Under the pieces are notes generated by a model. The model had not been told where the DNA came from. It did not search any database and saw only the letters and a program-made list of their open reading frames with translations. DNA of 64,000 nucleotides. Source: Reticulitermes lucifugus. Lineage: Eukaryota; Arthropoda; Insecta; Blattodea; Rhinotermitidae. Below, piece by piece: positions 19,083 to 29,765 of this stretch (positions are counted from its first letter, which is position 1; each line of letters begins with the position of its first letter). Made by a program: the position numbers and the translations under genes. The DNA is taken from positions 19,686 to 83,685 of the forward strand of contig JAKCWW010000545.1 in assembly GCA_026260175.1 (NCBI GenBank), written 5' to 3'.

Positions 19083-21440
19083 TTTTTTATATATTGTATC
19101 TAATTCCAACTAATAGCACTTGTTGTGACAAGTTTTGTGCTTGTTTGTACGAGCCAGATGAAGCGGGAGGTAAGTACAAAAAATGCAGAAAGTGGGAAGC
19201 CTAAAGTATCAACTTCCCCTCCATCTACACAAGTACGCGTAACACTTTACGTGATGTTGGTATAATGATTATGCTTTCTTACACGATTTATCGGCGACTT
19301 TTGCATTATCCTTATCTACTCTACGGTTCTGTTACCAGGAGTCTTTTTTTTATTTTGCTATATTGCACTTGGTACGAGTCCCACTACTGGTACTATTCTT
19401 GTGTTCTGTGATTCCGTTTTGGGGTGCTCTTCTTACATCTGTCATGTTTCCTTTCAAATACACGGGGGCACGAGCAGCAAATGTTTGAATCAAACAAATA
19501 AGAAACCCAATCCTGGTCAACCCCAGCATTCTAGTGGCTAGCCTAATAACTTATTTAAATAATTCCGGGTGTGAATCCAGTTGTCCCTACTACTCTTGAA
19601 ATGAGAAGCAATAGTAATCTATAACACCAACCAATGCCTGAAGAAGGGACTAGAGCTAATTGCGGAAACGTCGTGTGTAAGAACTATAGGCTCAGGTCAG
19701 ACGAAGCACAATGTGTAACACGGAAATTGTAAAGTCGTTTGTACCATGATTAACAGCATTAATTTAGGTTTTCACAGAATGGGCATACACAACTAAACAA
19801 TTATTTCTACCTCTCGAGTTTCTAACGTTAGACCTACAAATGTAGTGCAATATTCTTGTGTTATTCTTAGCCAAATACAAAAACAAATGGACTTAAATTA
19901 TGCACTACACTTACTTCTTTACATTAAATTCGGTCAATGACCAAGCACTGCAATTATTAAGTTCAAACGTTTTGACGCGTCATATTGTGAACAAGCAGAG
20001 CGCAGAAAATTAGAACGTCGAAACGCCGAATCCACTTCTTTCAAGATCCTTTCCGTATGACAATTCATACTATAATCTGGATGTGTTCACAATCTTTCAC
20101 CACACCCAGCTGCTATAGCTTAAGCATTTTCACCATAAAATAAGAAAAATAGTCTCCTATTATCACATGGTCATTAGTACAAAACACTAGCGGACCTTTA
20201 ATACTTACCAAACATATGTTTCTAACACTATGTCAGGTTCTGGCAATGAAATTTATACACATTCGACGATCCTTCACGTACGGACCTTAAAAATTTAAAA
20301 TTTTGGTGAACTCAGTCATAAGGAAAGAAGGAACGAAGAAAGAAAGAAAGAAGAAAGAAAGAAGTGAAAAACTTTCGCTTAAGACATTTTATAAAACAAA
20401 TAATTTGCTTAGACTTTACACCTGTCCCCGTCTGTCGCTCCTGAATCGCCATTTCATCTCCTGTTCAAGACCGATTACTTACCTTGCTTGTTGCTCATCT
20501 GTTACTATATTTATCACACTATTTATTTTTTTGACTGGATCCAAATTCACATTTTATTTGGTAATTTTGTGTCAGTCGGTCACCGGAGATGCCCATACCA
20601 CATTAACTTTTGTTCCAGGCATACCACTGGAACAAAGCTTGGAAAATTTCTTATAATATACTAGAGGGCAAGTCCAGCTAATAATTCAACAGGAAGTCTG
20701 TTAGAGAAGAAAGTATGTACACATCGCTGCCTCCATCTGTCAGACTCGAATAGTAACTACGTCCTGTGTGAGCGAACAACTTACACACTTAGCCAATCAC
20801 AAACTTTCCTCTGTTATGTATATGTTTTTTAAATATCTTCAAATTTTGATGCCGACATGTATTTGAATAAATTTAAAAGATACAGGGTTGTCACGTGATG
20901 GAGCGTAGAACCAGTGTAAACAGTGAACTACTGTGGGTTGCCTGACTATACAAACATGTTCGCACCGCCATAATACGAAACCCCACATTTCAAGCAGACA
21001 CACGGAATCGTCCCCAGATCATTGCCCACATGCCGTCATTTCTAAATACCTGCGAATCTCACTCTCCGCGCTTATTAGAGCCTATTTCAATGCTGTGTTA
21101 CGACATAAATCTCTAATATGGAGTGACAGACAGATTGCTTGTTGATAGAACCATAAAATCATGATATAATGGCATTAGAGCCACGTAATTGCAAATTTCG
21201 AGCCAAATGCCACCATGAATGCTGAATGGGCTGTTTAAGATAACAGTTATCTGACAATTTCTCACGTCAGTGAATAGGCATGGGAAGCCGCTGGCCATTA
21301 GGAAGCTGCAAAAAGTTAGAGACTTTTCGGATAAGTTCAGGACTGTGGAAATGTAAGTACATTTCGCATAAATTGACAGCACTAATTTCTTGAAAGATTT
21401 GAGTTTCTTACGTCTGTAAATATGAAGAGTATGGTCCTCT
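19083..21440. other. No recognisable gene
   Basis: AT-rich sequence. A short A/G-rich run ('aaagaaagaaagaag') lies at about 20327-20365. The 117-codon frame at 20303-20656 begins inside that run and has no recognisable domain. No repeat family assigned. Confidence 0.45.
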
Positions 21441-21444
21441 TGAT

Positions 21445-21895
21445 TTTGAAGCTATGTGGTTTGTTTCAGAGGAATCTGCTACCTCAATCTTATCCTGAAG
21501 ATAGAAGCAGTCCTGTCATCTGGGATATGACACCGTACTGTTTGTTTCAGAGAAATCTGTTACCTCCGTCTCACTCTAAAGATTGAAGCTGGACGGTTCT
21601 GGGATTTGAAGCTATGTAGTTTAATTCAGAGAAAACTGCTGCTTCAATCTTTCCTTGGAGGTAGAGGCATGACGGCTTCTGGGATGTGACACTATGTGGT
21701 GTGTTTCTGAGAAACTTTATGTTGAAGACAGGGTCACTTCTGTCGCCTGGGATTTGGAACCGTGCAGCTTTATTCACAGAAATTTGCTATCTCCTTCTAC
21801 CCTGAAGATAGAGGCAGTCCTGTCGTCTGGGATATGAAAAAGTGTAGTTTCAGAGAAATCTGTTATCTCCATCTCAATCTGAGGACAGATGCAGT
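21445..21895. repeat. Tandem array of about 78-bp units
   Basis: About six diverged units, each with 'gggatatgaagctatgtgg', 'tttcagagaaatctg' and 'ctgaagatagaggcagtcct' blocks, starting near 21449, 21524, 21603, 21683, 21752 and 21831. It ends exactly where the second RTE copy begins. No coding meaning seen. Confidence 0.7.
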
Positions 21896-21959
21896 GCTGT
21901 GCTCCATATGCAGATGAAATTATTGGAGAACACAAGTGTGGATTTCAACGTAACAAGTC

Positions 21960-22380
21960 TTCTATTAATTGTATATTTTGATTTCGTCAAATACTTGAGA
22001 AAAAATGGGAATACAATGAGGCAGTGCATCAGCTATTTATAGATTTCAAGAAAGCCTGTGATTCACTTAGGAGGGAGGTCTTGTAAAATATTCTTTTTGA
22101 GTTTGTTATCCTCATGAAAGTAGTTAGGCTACCAAAAATGTGTCTAAATGAAACTTATAGTACAGTCTGGGTAGGCAAATATTTGTCTGGCACATTTACT
22201 ATTAAGAATGGTTTGAAACAAGGAGATGCTTTATCGCCATTGCTTTTCAACTTTGCCTTACTATATGCCATTAGGAAGGTTCAGAAAAACCAGGAGGGCT
22301 TGAAATTAAATGGTACACATCAGCTTCTAGTTTATGCTGTGATGTTAATATACTGGGCGGAAGCATACATACAATAAAAA
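21960..22380 (+). pseudogene. RTE reverse transcriptase fragment
   Basis: Shows 'QLFIDFKKACDSLRREVL' (motif A), then in the 22114 frame [20 protein letters not shown] and [20 protein letters not shown] (motif B). The catalytic YADD of motif C has become YAV through a lost base near 22335 ('tatgctgtgatgtt'). Frameshifts separate the blocks. Confidence 0.85.
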
Positions 22381-22669
22381 AACAATTACACTCTAGCAGT
22401 TGCTAGTAAGACTGTTGGTCTAGAATTAAATCCTGAGAAAACTAAGTACATGGTGATGTTTCGGGATCAGAATGCATGACAAATTACAACATAAAGGTAG
22501 ATAATAAACCCTTTAAAAGTGTGGAACAATTCAAATATTTGGGGAACAACTCTAAAGATTCGAAATTTCATTCATGAAGACATTAAGAGCAGACTGAAGT
22601 CAGGGATTGCTTGCTGTCTTTTGGTGCAGAGTTTTTTGTCTTCCAGTTTACTATCCAAAAACATAAAGA

Positions 22670-23070
22670 TTGATATACGGAACAATAATTTTGCCTGTTG
22701 TTTTGTATGGGTGTGAAACTTGGTCGCTTACATTGAGGGAGGAACATAGGCTGAGGGTGTTCGAGAATAGGGTGCTGAGGAGGATATTTAGGCCTAAGAG
22801 GGACGAGGTGACAGGGGAATGGAGAAGAGTACATAAGGAGGAACTTAATGATCTGTACTCATCGCCAAATATTATTCGGGTGATCAAATTAAGATGAATG
22901 AGATGGGCTGGAAATGTGGCACATATGGGGGACAGGAGTGGTGGATACAGAGTTTTTGTGGAGAGACCCGAGGGAAGGAACCACTTGGAAGACCTAGCCG
23001 TAGATGGGAAAATATTATTAAATCGATCTCCAAGTAGTGGGATGGGGAGGCATGGACTGGATAGCTCTGG
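22670..23070 (+). pseudogene. RTE C-terminal domain fragment
   Basis: Reads IILPVVLYGCETWSLTLREE, HRLRVFENRVLRRIFRPKRD and LNDLYSSPNIIRVIKLR, then after a TGA stop MRWAGNVAHMGDRSGGYRVF. This is the same protein region as 6079-6300 of the full element, and better preserved than there. Confidence 0.88.
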
Positions 23071-23165
23071 CTCGGGTTAGGGAAAGGTGGCGGGCTTCTG
23101 TGAACGTGGTACTAAACCTTCGGATTCCATAAAATGCGGGCAATTTTTTGACTAACTGAAGACCT

Positions 23166-23349
23166 CAAAGTAATCAATTTATTTACCAACTAAATGCACA
23201 CTACTCTTCACATATGAATGTTGCATGTATAGCTCCGATATATTACGGTGCCAATGCACCATCCTCGGGGAGCACGTGATGTCAAGTTTAAAACCAATTA
23301 TCAGTAAACAGGTCACTTTTTTATATTCACGGAATGAACAACTTTAAAA
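23166..23349 (-). mobile_element. 184-bp hammerhead-bearing insert (Penelope-like solo terminal repeat)
   Basis: Flanked by taactgaagacct (23153-23165) and tagctgaagacct (23350-23362), 12 of 13 identical. Other RTE copies have this sequence once, so this is a true insertion. It has no coding sequence. It carries a decayed hammerhead motif on the minus strand and 'caactaaatgcac', which recalls the ends of the Penelope-like pieces at 2941 and 43068. Confidence 0.75.
23232..23273 (-). ncRNA. Decayed hammerhead ribozyme motif
   Basis: Minus strand: stem I GCTCC/GGAGC; core CCGAGGA (consensus CTGANGA, one change); stem II GGTGC-ATTG-GCACC; GTAA in place of GAAA; short TATAT stem III remnant; C before stem I. 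Two core changes make activity unlikely. Confidence 0.6.
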
Positions 23350-23450
23350 TAGCTGAAGACCTGTTAGCTTTTCAAGAAGGACTCTGCTTTATGGAGTTAG
23401 TGAATTAGTGAGTGAGTGAGTGAGTTAGTTAGTTAGTTAGTAACCTGTAT

Positions 23451-23805
23451 CAGTGTTTTATGCCTACTGTGGGCCATTCCCCAGAGCATAACGTGACCCC
23501 TGAGGCTGACCACTCATCTCATTCTTCTTTCAGTGCAGATGTTAAAAATATCCGAAGTCTTCGTTGTTCACCCCATCCCCTTCCACATGCCTTTATGGCG
23601 TAGTGTACAGTGAAAGCATGAAGCAAAATAACTCACCTTATTCTGATATCTTGCACCTCTCAAACGAATGTTGATGGTAGTCTGCATTTGGATTGCATAT
23701 TAAATGCTGCTACTTTTTTTTTTACTTATGATCCATAACAACCTACATCAACGCTACTGCATATAAAGACAATCGAGCTTTATTACGGGCTTTAACAAAA
23801 CATTT
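23451..23805. other. No recognisable gene or element
   Basis: AT-rich sequence between the RTE tail and a short shared repeat. Confidence 0.4.
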
Positions 23806-23850
23806 GCAGAAAGCAACTATAAACCTCGTCACGTCCGTTCTTCCGTACGT
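23806..23850 (+). repeat. Short dispersed repeat with GTCC-rich end
   Basis: 'ctataaacctcgtcacgtcc' followed by GTCC/GTTC-rich sequence. The same order recurs at 52813-52850 ('ctataagcctcgtcatgtct' plus gtccgtct). Too short to classify. Confidence 0.5.
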
Positions 23851-24689
23851 CCGCCCGTCCGTCCCTTCCTCCCTCTGTCCATACGGAGCAGCGCGCCTGC
23901 CACCAGACGGATTTACATTAAGTTTATTTATTGGTGTTTATACTGAAATTTGTGGACATATTCCGATTTTGTTGAAAGTCTGTCACTAATAACAGGCACT
24001 TTGCATGAGCACCTGCCAACTTTTACAAACCATGTGAAGCCGTTACTGGTCTTCGTAACCGAGGCTGTGTTCTCTGTGAGGCACAAGCTGATGCCGAGCT
24101 AATATTTGTCGATCTAAGTGTAACAATAGAGCCTCGTTATTATGGATCTTTACAATCGAGACAAACATTATTCTCTGTTTGGTAACCGCTGAGACCGAAG
24201 CAGCAGTTTCCGCTCTGAACTGAAAAATCAAGCATGACTGATTGTAAACATGCCCACTTAAAATATCTCGAAGTTCACGAGATATTGACTATTAATGACT
24301 GTAAACCCGTTGCTATGATGCACAGAATTCTTATAATGAGTGTTAGGTAAAACGAGGAAAAACACATTTAAATTACTCGCGTTATCACTGTTTTTCGTGA
24401 AACATCGTGAATTTAAAATCGAAGAGAAATACCCTTGGAAAACTTGCTATTTTACCGATTTACACGACAATAGCAGTTGCTCAGTGGCATTTCATGGGGA
24501 TTTCTATACCAAATTTCGCCTAAATCAGTGAAGAAATATTGAAAGCTTGGGTAGAAGTCCACTTACAACAATGACTGATGAATAACTACCGCTGAGTAGG
24601 CTTTCATTAAGCTGAAATCTCCCAGACAACGTTTTGTAAATTACTCCACCAGTTTTCATGAAAACCTGACAAACGGTTATTCGCTAATT
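23851..24689. other. No recognisable gene or element
   Basis: No domain or repeat recognised; open frames here are short. Confidence 0.4.
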
Positions 24690-25210
24690 CGCTGAACGTG
24701 TGTGGCTGGCGTATGTCGGCCCATACAAGGTGGTCCACGGCGGCGATAAGACCTACGCGATCGAGGTTCAAAGTATAACAACAATATTCTCCGTCGACCG
24801 CCTGAATCCGGCGTACGTCATCCATTCCGACATCAAAGCCGCTTCTCCACCAGCCACTCCCTGCGGTACTACGTCTCGTTTCGGACGGCGTGTACGATTC
24901 CCGAATATCTCGGGTTGCAGAGGTTTAAGCGGCGGGGTTGCATGGCGAAGGCCACTGATTAGCGCACCTGGCCAGCCGGGATAACTACAGCCCGAGCACC
25001 ACAACCGCATGACATCTGACACCCGACAGAACACCTGGCAATACAAGTAAGAACTGCACGGGAAGCAGTTCACTGTAAGACTCGATACAGACTGGCAGCA
25101 AGCACGCGGCCTGCCGAAGAAATTGTACGTAAAGATATAAATAACTGTAGTGTGCATATACAGTACAACGTACGTGTGTGTTTGGTAATTTATATCCATG
25201 CCACCACAAA
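24690..25210 (+). mobile_element. Ty3/gypsy-like LTR retrotransposon fossil (end of pol plus 3' part)
   Basis: Contains a segment like the end of a Ty3/gypsy integrase ('YVGPYKVVHGGDKTYAIEV', 'FSVDRLNPAYVIHSD') followed by Arg/Pro-rich sequence. The downstream sequence to about 25210, with a TATA-like 'gatataaataactg', may be LTR-derived, but no second LTR copy lies in the window. It is a short, broken relic. Family assignment is from the protein pattern; age cannot be dated here but a solitary fragment suggests an old insertion. Confidence 0.65.
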
Positions 25211-25377
25211 CTTATTCAGATCGCCAGTGCTTGACATTTTCGATAGATATTAATCCAACTTGCGTATTTCAACAGATTTGAAAAAAGTGCCCGATATAAA
25301 TATAATATAATAATATATAAATATAATATAATAATAAATATATATAATATAAAATAATAAATATAATAATACGTAGA
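25211..25377. repeat. AT-rich low-complexity tract
   Basis: Repeated ATAATATAAATA-type sequence at about 25295-25372, directly before a SINE head. Confidence 0.8.
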
Positions 25378-25632
25378 GGGGTACGCGGTGGCGCAGTTGG
25401 TTGAGGCCCTGCGCTACAAACCGGAACGTCGCGGGTTCGATTCCCNNNNNNNNNNNNNNNNNNNNNNNNNNNNNNNNNNNNNNNNNNNNNNNNNNNNNNN
25501 NNNNNNNNNNNNNNNNNNNNNNNNNNNCTGACAACCTTACCACCTTCATGTGCCGATTGTCTAAAAAATCTGGAAGCCTCAACCTCCTGGGACCCTAAGA
25601 GCCTGTCAAGGCCTGTAATGAGATTGCTTTTA
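25378..25632 (+). repeat. tRNA-derived SINE, family 2, with an 82-N gap
   Basis: A box TGGCGCAGTTGG and B box GGTTCGATTCC both match the Pol III consensus, so the head is intact. After the B box come exactly 82 N (25446-25527), then the body 'cttcatgtgccgattgtct' and 'agcctcaacctcctggg'. The body otherwise matches 16945-17232. Confidence 0.88.
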
Positions 25633-26474
25633 CATACGTAGAAGTAAATAGTTTCCATGCAATGTAACATCCATATTCTTGAGTAATTTTATTAACTCTA
25701 GATTTGAATTTTCAAGAAATGTACATCGAAATAAGTGTTTTATGTATGGTTCATTTAACAACTCTGAAAGTAGCACCGGTTATATAAAATTTATAATTCA
25801 TTAGAAAGATGAGGCCTTCAAGATTAAAGCGTAGAATATTGGGAAAATATTCTACACACTGAAGAGCACGTTGTCACCCTACTACAAAAATCAAGTAAAC
25901 GTGAAAAATAGAGTAATCGCTTGAGTTCACGTGGCCTGCGGACGCCAGGTTATGAATCCCAATAACAATAAAATGCGTTGTAGTCTGTCGCACTTGTACC
26001 GATACAAGGAGGTTTGAACTGAAGGAGAGATACAGAGGATATTGCAAGTAACAGCACGGGAGTTACTCAGTGTTATTCCGCTATGGACTCGACTCGCGAT
26101 CTAAAACCCTTTTATACGCGACCTCCCTGAAAAGCTGCAAAAATCCTAGCGAGGCGTCTCTACTGGACCAAACTCCTGGCAATAAATGTCAGTTTGGTCT
26201 GAAAGTTTAGAGGGGTAAACGACCGCTCTCACCACGTTCACGCTCAACACTCACGTCTGGTACAGTTTGAACAATCGAGCTGCCTATCCCCCAGATTCCA
26301 CCTCTTTCACATCAATGACTGTGACATTGAACCGGCACTACTAAGCGTTTCGTAAGTGTAAGTTCCAACACTGTGTTTTGCGCACTCAGGGTAGAAGAAT
26401 CAAGGACAAGAAAATTGCACTAGCTTTGAGATTCTCATAGTGGTTTTGCTGAATATTCACGTCTTTTGGAATGC
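25633..26474. other. No recognisable gene or element
   Basis: AT-rich; no domain or repeat family recognised. Confidence 0.4.
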
Positions 26475-26575
26475 TACGCTGTGTCGATCGGTAAATAGTT
26501 ACCTACGTTTCGGTTTTGTCCCGAATATGAAGGCACTAAGATCTTTCGAAACGTCAATAACTGTTTACCAACTGA
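26475..26575. repeat. Small foldback with gtttcg/cgaaac arms
   Basis: gtaaatagttacctacgttt (26491 on) is the near inverted repeat of aaacgtcaataactgtttac (about 26549-26568). The arm style (cgttTCG...CGAAacg) resembles the foldback at 18250-18408 and may be a related Penelope-type remnant. Confidence 0.4.
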
Positions 26576-26734
26576 CATACTCGTAGTATAACCTCACAAA
26601 GAATTTGAATCCTTAGAAATATTTTTTCTCTGTTAGAGTTGTTGCTGTAATAAAACAACGAAATTCAGATGGTGAATGAGCTGACACATTTCAGTGGGTA
26701 CAGTGATTACCTACACTAACGACTGGAAGACTGA

Positions 26735-26885
26735 ATAATCTGGGTTAGTTTCCTGGCAGGAGCAAGAGACATTTTTCTACTCCAAAGCTCTGACATCGAC
26801 ACTGGGGCCCACCCAGCCTTTCATTCAGTGGGTACCAATGGCTGTCAACAGCGGGTGTAAGGCCGGTGGAACATGAAGCTGACCA
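26735..26885 (+). repeat. tRNA-derived SINE, family 3 (head lost)
   Basis: Shares 'gggcccacccagcctttcat', 'tcagtgggtacc' and the following block with the 7045 and 36818 copies. Confidence 0.7.
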
Positions 26886-26994
26886 TTTACAACCACCTAG
26901 TTGTTGTGCCGAAGTTAACAATGCGCGGAGCTGCGTCTCCACTCTCTCAAATAGCTTGCTGGCTTGGTGTTTGTTTACAGACACACGAGGATTC

Positions 26995-27190
26995 CGGTCT
27001 TCTGGGATATGAACTGCGTAGCTGCGTGATTCCCGACGTTTCCAAAGGGATATGCAGCCTTTAATCGTCAGGGGTTCACGGTCCCTTCCTTCGAAAATTC
27101 GGGAATCATCCATGCAGCGACGCAACTTCACATCCCAGAAAACTGGAATTGTCGAATACACAGCTGTGAATACTTCAAAACTTGAACACC
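26995..27190 (-). repeat. Dispersed repeat with internal hairpin ('FWDV' type)
   Basis: On the minus strand it reads SFEVFTAVYSTIPVFWDVKL, a peptide pattern that recurs in many insect repeats. About 50 bp of the left half (27016-27062, 'tgggatatgaactgcgtagc') is an inverted copy of the right half (about 27090-27143). It lies in a 199-codon minus-strand frame (26745-27344) that spans two repeats and is not a gene. Confidence 0.5.
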
Positions 27191-27344
27191 TGGAAATAAC
27201 TTTTATGATGTACAAACTGAAATTCTCACAGCGGTGACCATTAAGTCTACTGAGATGTGACGCCGTGAAGTCTAGTCGAAACTTATGGACTTGGTAGATC
27301 ATACTACCTCTATCTTGTACCTTGAAGTTGGAGGTAGCAGGCAC

Positions 27345-27860
27345 TTTTAAAACGTTGGTAAATTCGTACCAGTCTACACGGTGTCACGTCCTGGATCACG
27401 GTAACCTTAAAGAAGCTCAATTAATGTGGGAGTGTCGACTGTGTCAACTGGTCACACTCAGCAAAGGCGGATGCTGGGTCGTGTGATAAATGTGGGCGAT
27501 TAAGGGACAGCGAGAAAGAAGTACAGGCACTATAGAAAGCCGTCGTGATGCATTTAAAACACTGTCTCGGCACTCGCTTGCAAGACTTGAGGAAAGCCAC
27601 GTAAACCAATTGTGTCAGCAGGAACCGTCTTCAAGTCAGAGACGTGATTATCATGTTTAACTTTATATTAGGTCGCTTTAAAAAAAAAGGACTGCGTTAA
27701 GAGGATGGAGCTTGTCGTTCAAGGATATTGTAATCCAAACTGATAAACAGTTTCACTATTACCCTCTATGAATTAGAAGACAGAGCTTAGGCTAATTAGA
27801 CCAGTTAATAGAACAAGGGTAAGTAATACTATTATTCCTAAATTCCTTTATGTGTTTAGA
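27345..27860. other. No recognisable gene or element
   Basis: Only short frames without recognisable motifs. Confidence 0.4.
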
Positions 27861-27861
27861 G

Positions 27862-28125
27862 CCGAGAGATCTCAACCGGTATAGTGACTAGGCTTTGGGC
27901 TGGACAAACGGGAAATAGTGTCCGATTCCTGCCAGAAGCAAGAGATTGTCTGCACTTAGAAATCGTCCAGTCAGGCTCTGTAGCTAACCGAGGCTTCTGT
28001 GTAATGGATACCGGAGGCGCTTTTCTGGAGGCAAAGCAGTCGGGAAGTGAGGTAAGCCACTCAGCTACATCTCGTGCAAGGGCTAAGAATGAATGGCGAT
28101 ATGCATCCACTTCTCATTTCAGGCG
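27862..28125 (+). repeat. tRNA-derived SINE, family 3
   Basis: Head 'tctcaaccggtatagtgact', B-box-like 'tccgattcctgcc', then the family body ('tgtaatggataccggaggcg', 'tctcgtgcaagggctaagaa'). Diverged but complete. Confidence 0.72.
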
Positions 28126-29544
28126 TGCACAGGGACGAATTTACTTTTACTAAATTTGTTTATTGATGCTGTGTCAACTGGGCAAGTAATGTTATTTCGA
28201 TAATAAATTACACAAAGGTCGCAAATGAAAAGTAAATGATGCTGTCTGAGGGAACCCACGTGGCATATTTAAGGTAATGTAACGTAATGATGACTGCCCG
28301 AACGAACTGGGGAAAACAACAAACATATAAGTTTATATGGTATCCCGGGTGATGCTCGATATGGGGGATTTCCCAAGCAGGAAGCAGGAATGCGAGCTAT
28401 TACATTTGAACGAATAGTCAAAAAGTATAGGCTGGAAAGATGTCATGATCGCAAAGGAGTAGACATTGTATAAGCTATATAGTTGAGATAGGTCGTTTCG
28501 CGAAAAAGAGAGTGGAAATAATAGCAAATTAGGTACAAAGTATGAAGGGAAAGTCATGACAGACACGAGAGTATTTATTTAAGGGAGAGAGTGTGAGAAA
28601 GAGCATCTCTTACTATAAGATCACCAAACCTAACATGCTCGACCTTAGGTTAACAGTAATATAAAATGAAAACTTCGGAATGGTAAGAAATAGTGACTTG
28701 AGAGAGTAGCAACAAAATTTTGATATCCTGATAAACTCAAGGTGAGAAATTTTTATATCGTGATAAACCCTAGCAGAGAAAGACATAATTTACTGGCTTC
28801 CACGGCAGGGAATTTTATGCTGATGAGTTTTAATCGAGAGGGCTGCTTGAGAACTATTATACAGAAACTTGAAATTTGGGAACTACTTCGGCATTTACTT
28901 GAAATCAGAGAAAAACAGAGAAAACCTTTGAAGAGATATCCAGTCGCAGGACATCCGGGCATACACTGAATTCTAGTCAGCAGTTGTGCAAAAGAAGACT
29001 ACAGAATGTTCTTACGGGAGACAGGGTCTCTGGACCTAAACGAAACAAATATTAGCCCATGAATGATACTGCTTTCTTCAATGCGGCGCCGTGTAATCTG
29101 TTATACATTTTCCTTCGTTTCGGAAAAAGTTGCTGTCTCTATAACACGAAGATGGACGTAGCACGTTTTTCTGAAACGCGGATAAATTCAAACCAGACTG
29201 CACAGAGTCACATCTCAGGAGACAATATTTTTCATAGTCACCGCCACCAGAATCTGACATTTCACATGAAGAAGAAGTGTCCCAGAGAACACACAGCCGG
29301 CAGAAGGAAAGAACAGAGCTGGTTATTTTCAAGTTGCCACAGTCAGCTACAGTCAGCAGCTAAATTGGGACATTGCGGAAATATTAGAATGGGAAGTAGT
29401 ACATGTGTTAACGGTGCGTCACCTAGAATTTATGCCCCGACAGTTCGCTGGATTAATGAGTGGAAAAAGATTTAACGTTACTCTGTGTCAGTGTGAGGGG
29501 TTTGAATGTGGTGACATGCAAGTCACTGTGGACGGCAGGCCGTG
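28126..29544. other. No recognisable gene
   Basis: Frames at 28333-28566, 28742-28969 and 29059-29475 lie on both strands and show no domain. The 138-codon frame 29059-29475 has no recognisable motif and runs up to the SINE. Confidence 0.4.
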
Positions 29545-29765
29545 CCATGTTTCAAGGCCCGGGTTCAATCCATGTGGGATTTGTGGTGGACAAAGTGGCA
29601 CTGGCACAGGTTTTTCCCCGAGTACTTCGGTTTTCCCATGTCAATTTCATTCCACCGTTGTTCCATTACTTAAAAAGAAAAAGATCGTCTTTCTCTTCAT
29701 CTTCATCACAGGGTTGCACAATAAGCCTAAAGACTGCGGTTCCTTAAGACTAGTTCCTGCTGCGG
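29545..29765 (+). repeat. tRNA-derived SINE, family 1
   Basis: A decayed tRNA-like head with 'ggcccgggttcaatcc' is followed by 'atgtgggatttgtggtggac', 'ccgagtacttcggttttccc', 'attccaccgttgttccatta' and the 'ttgcacaataagcctaa' tail. Confidence 0.85.

Larger units (their letters stand above)
21896..23450 (+). mobile_element. 5'-truncated RTE retrotransposon with a nested insert
   Basis: Starts inside the RT domain ('ccatatgcagatgaaattatt', as in 5203 onward of the full copy). It runs through the C-terminal domain and 3' UTR, ending in a GTGA/GTTA short-repeat tail (23408-23442). A 184-bp insert interrupts the 3' UTR at 23166-23349. Typical of dead-on-arrival LINE copies. Confidence 0.88.

Noticed and set aside
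19625-19685. Hammerhead-like 'cctgaagaaggg...gcggaaacgtcg'
   Set aside because: The CTGAAGA and GAAAC elements are present, but no stem II can be formed between them.
26745-27344. 199-codon minus-strand open frame, the longest intact frame outside known elements
   Set aside because: It spans an antisense family 3 SINE and a dispersed hairpin repeat, so it is a composite of repeats and not a gene.
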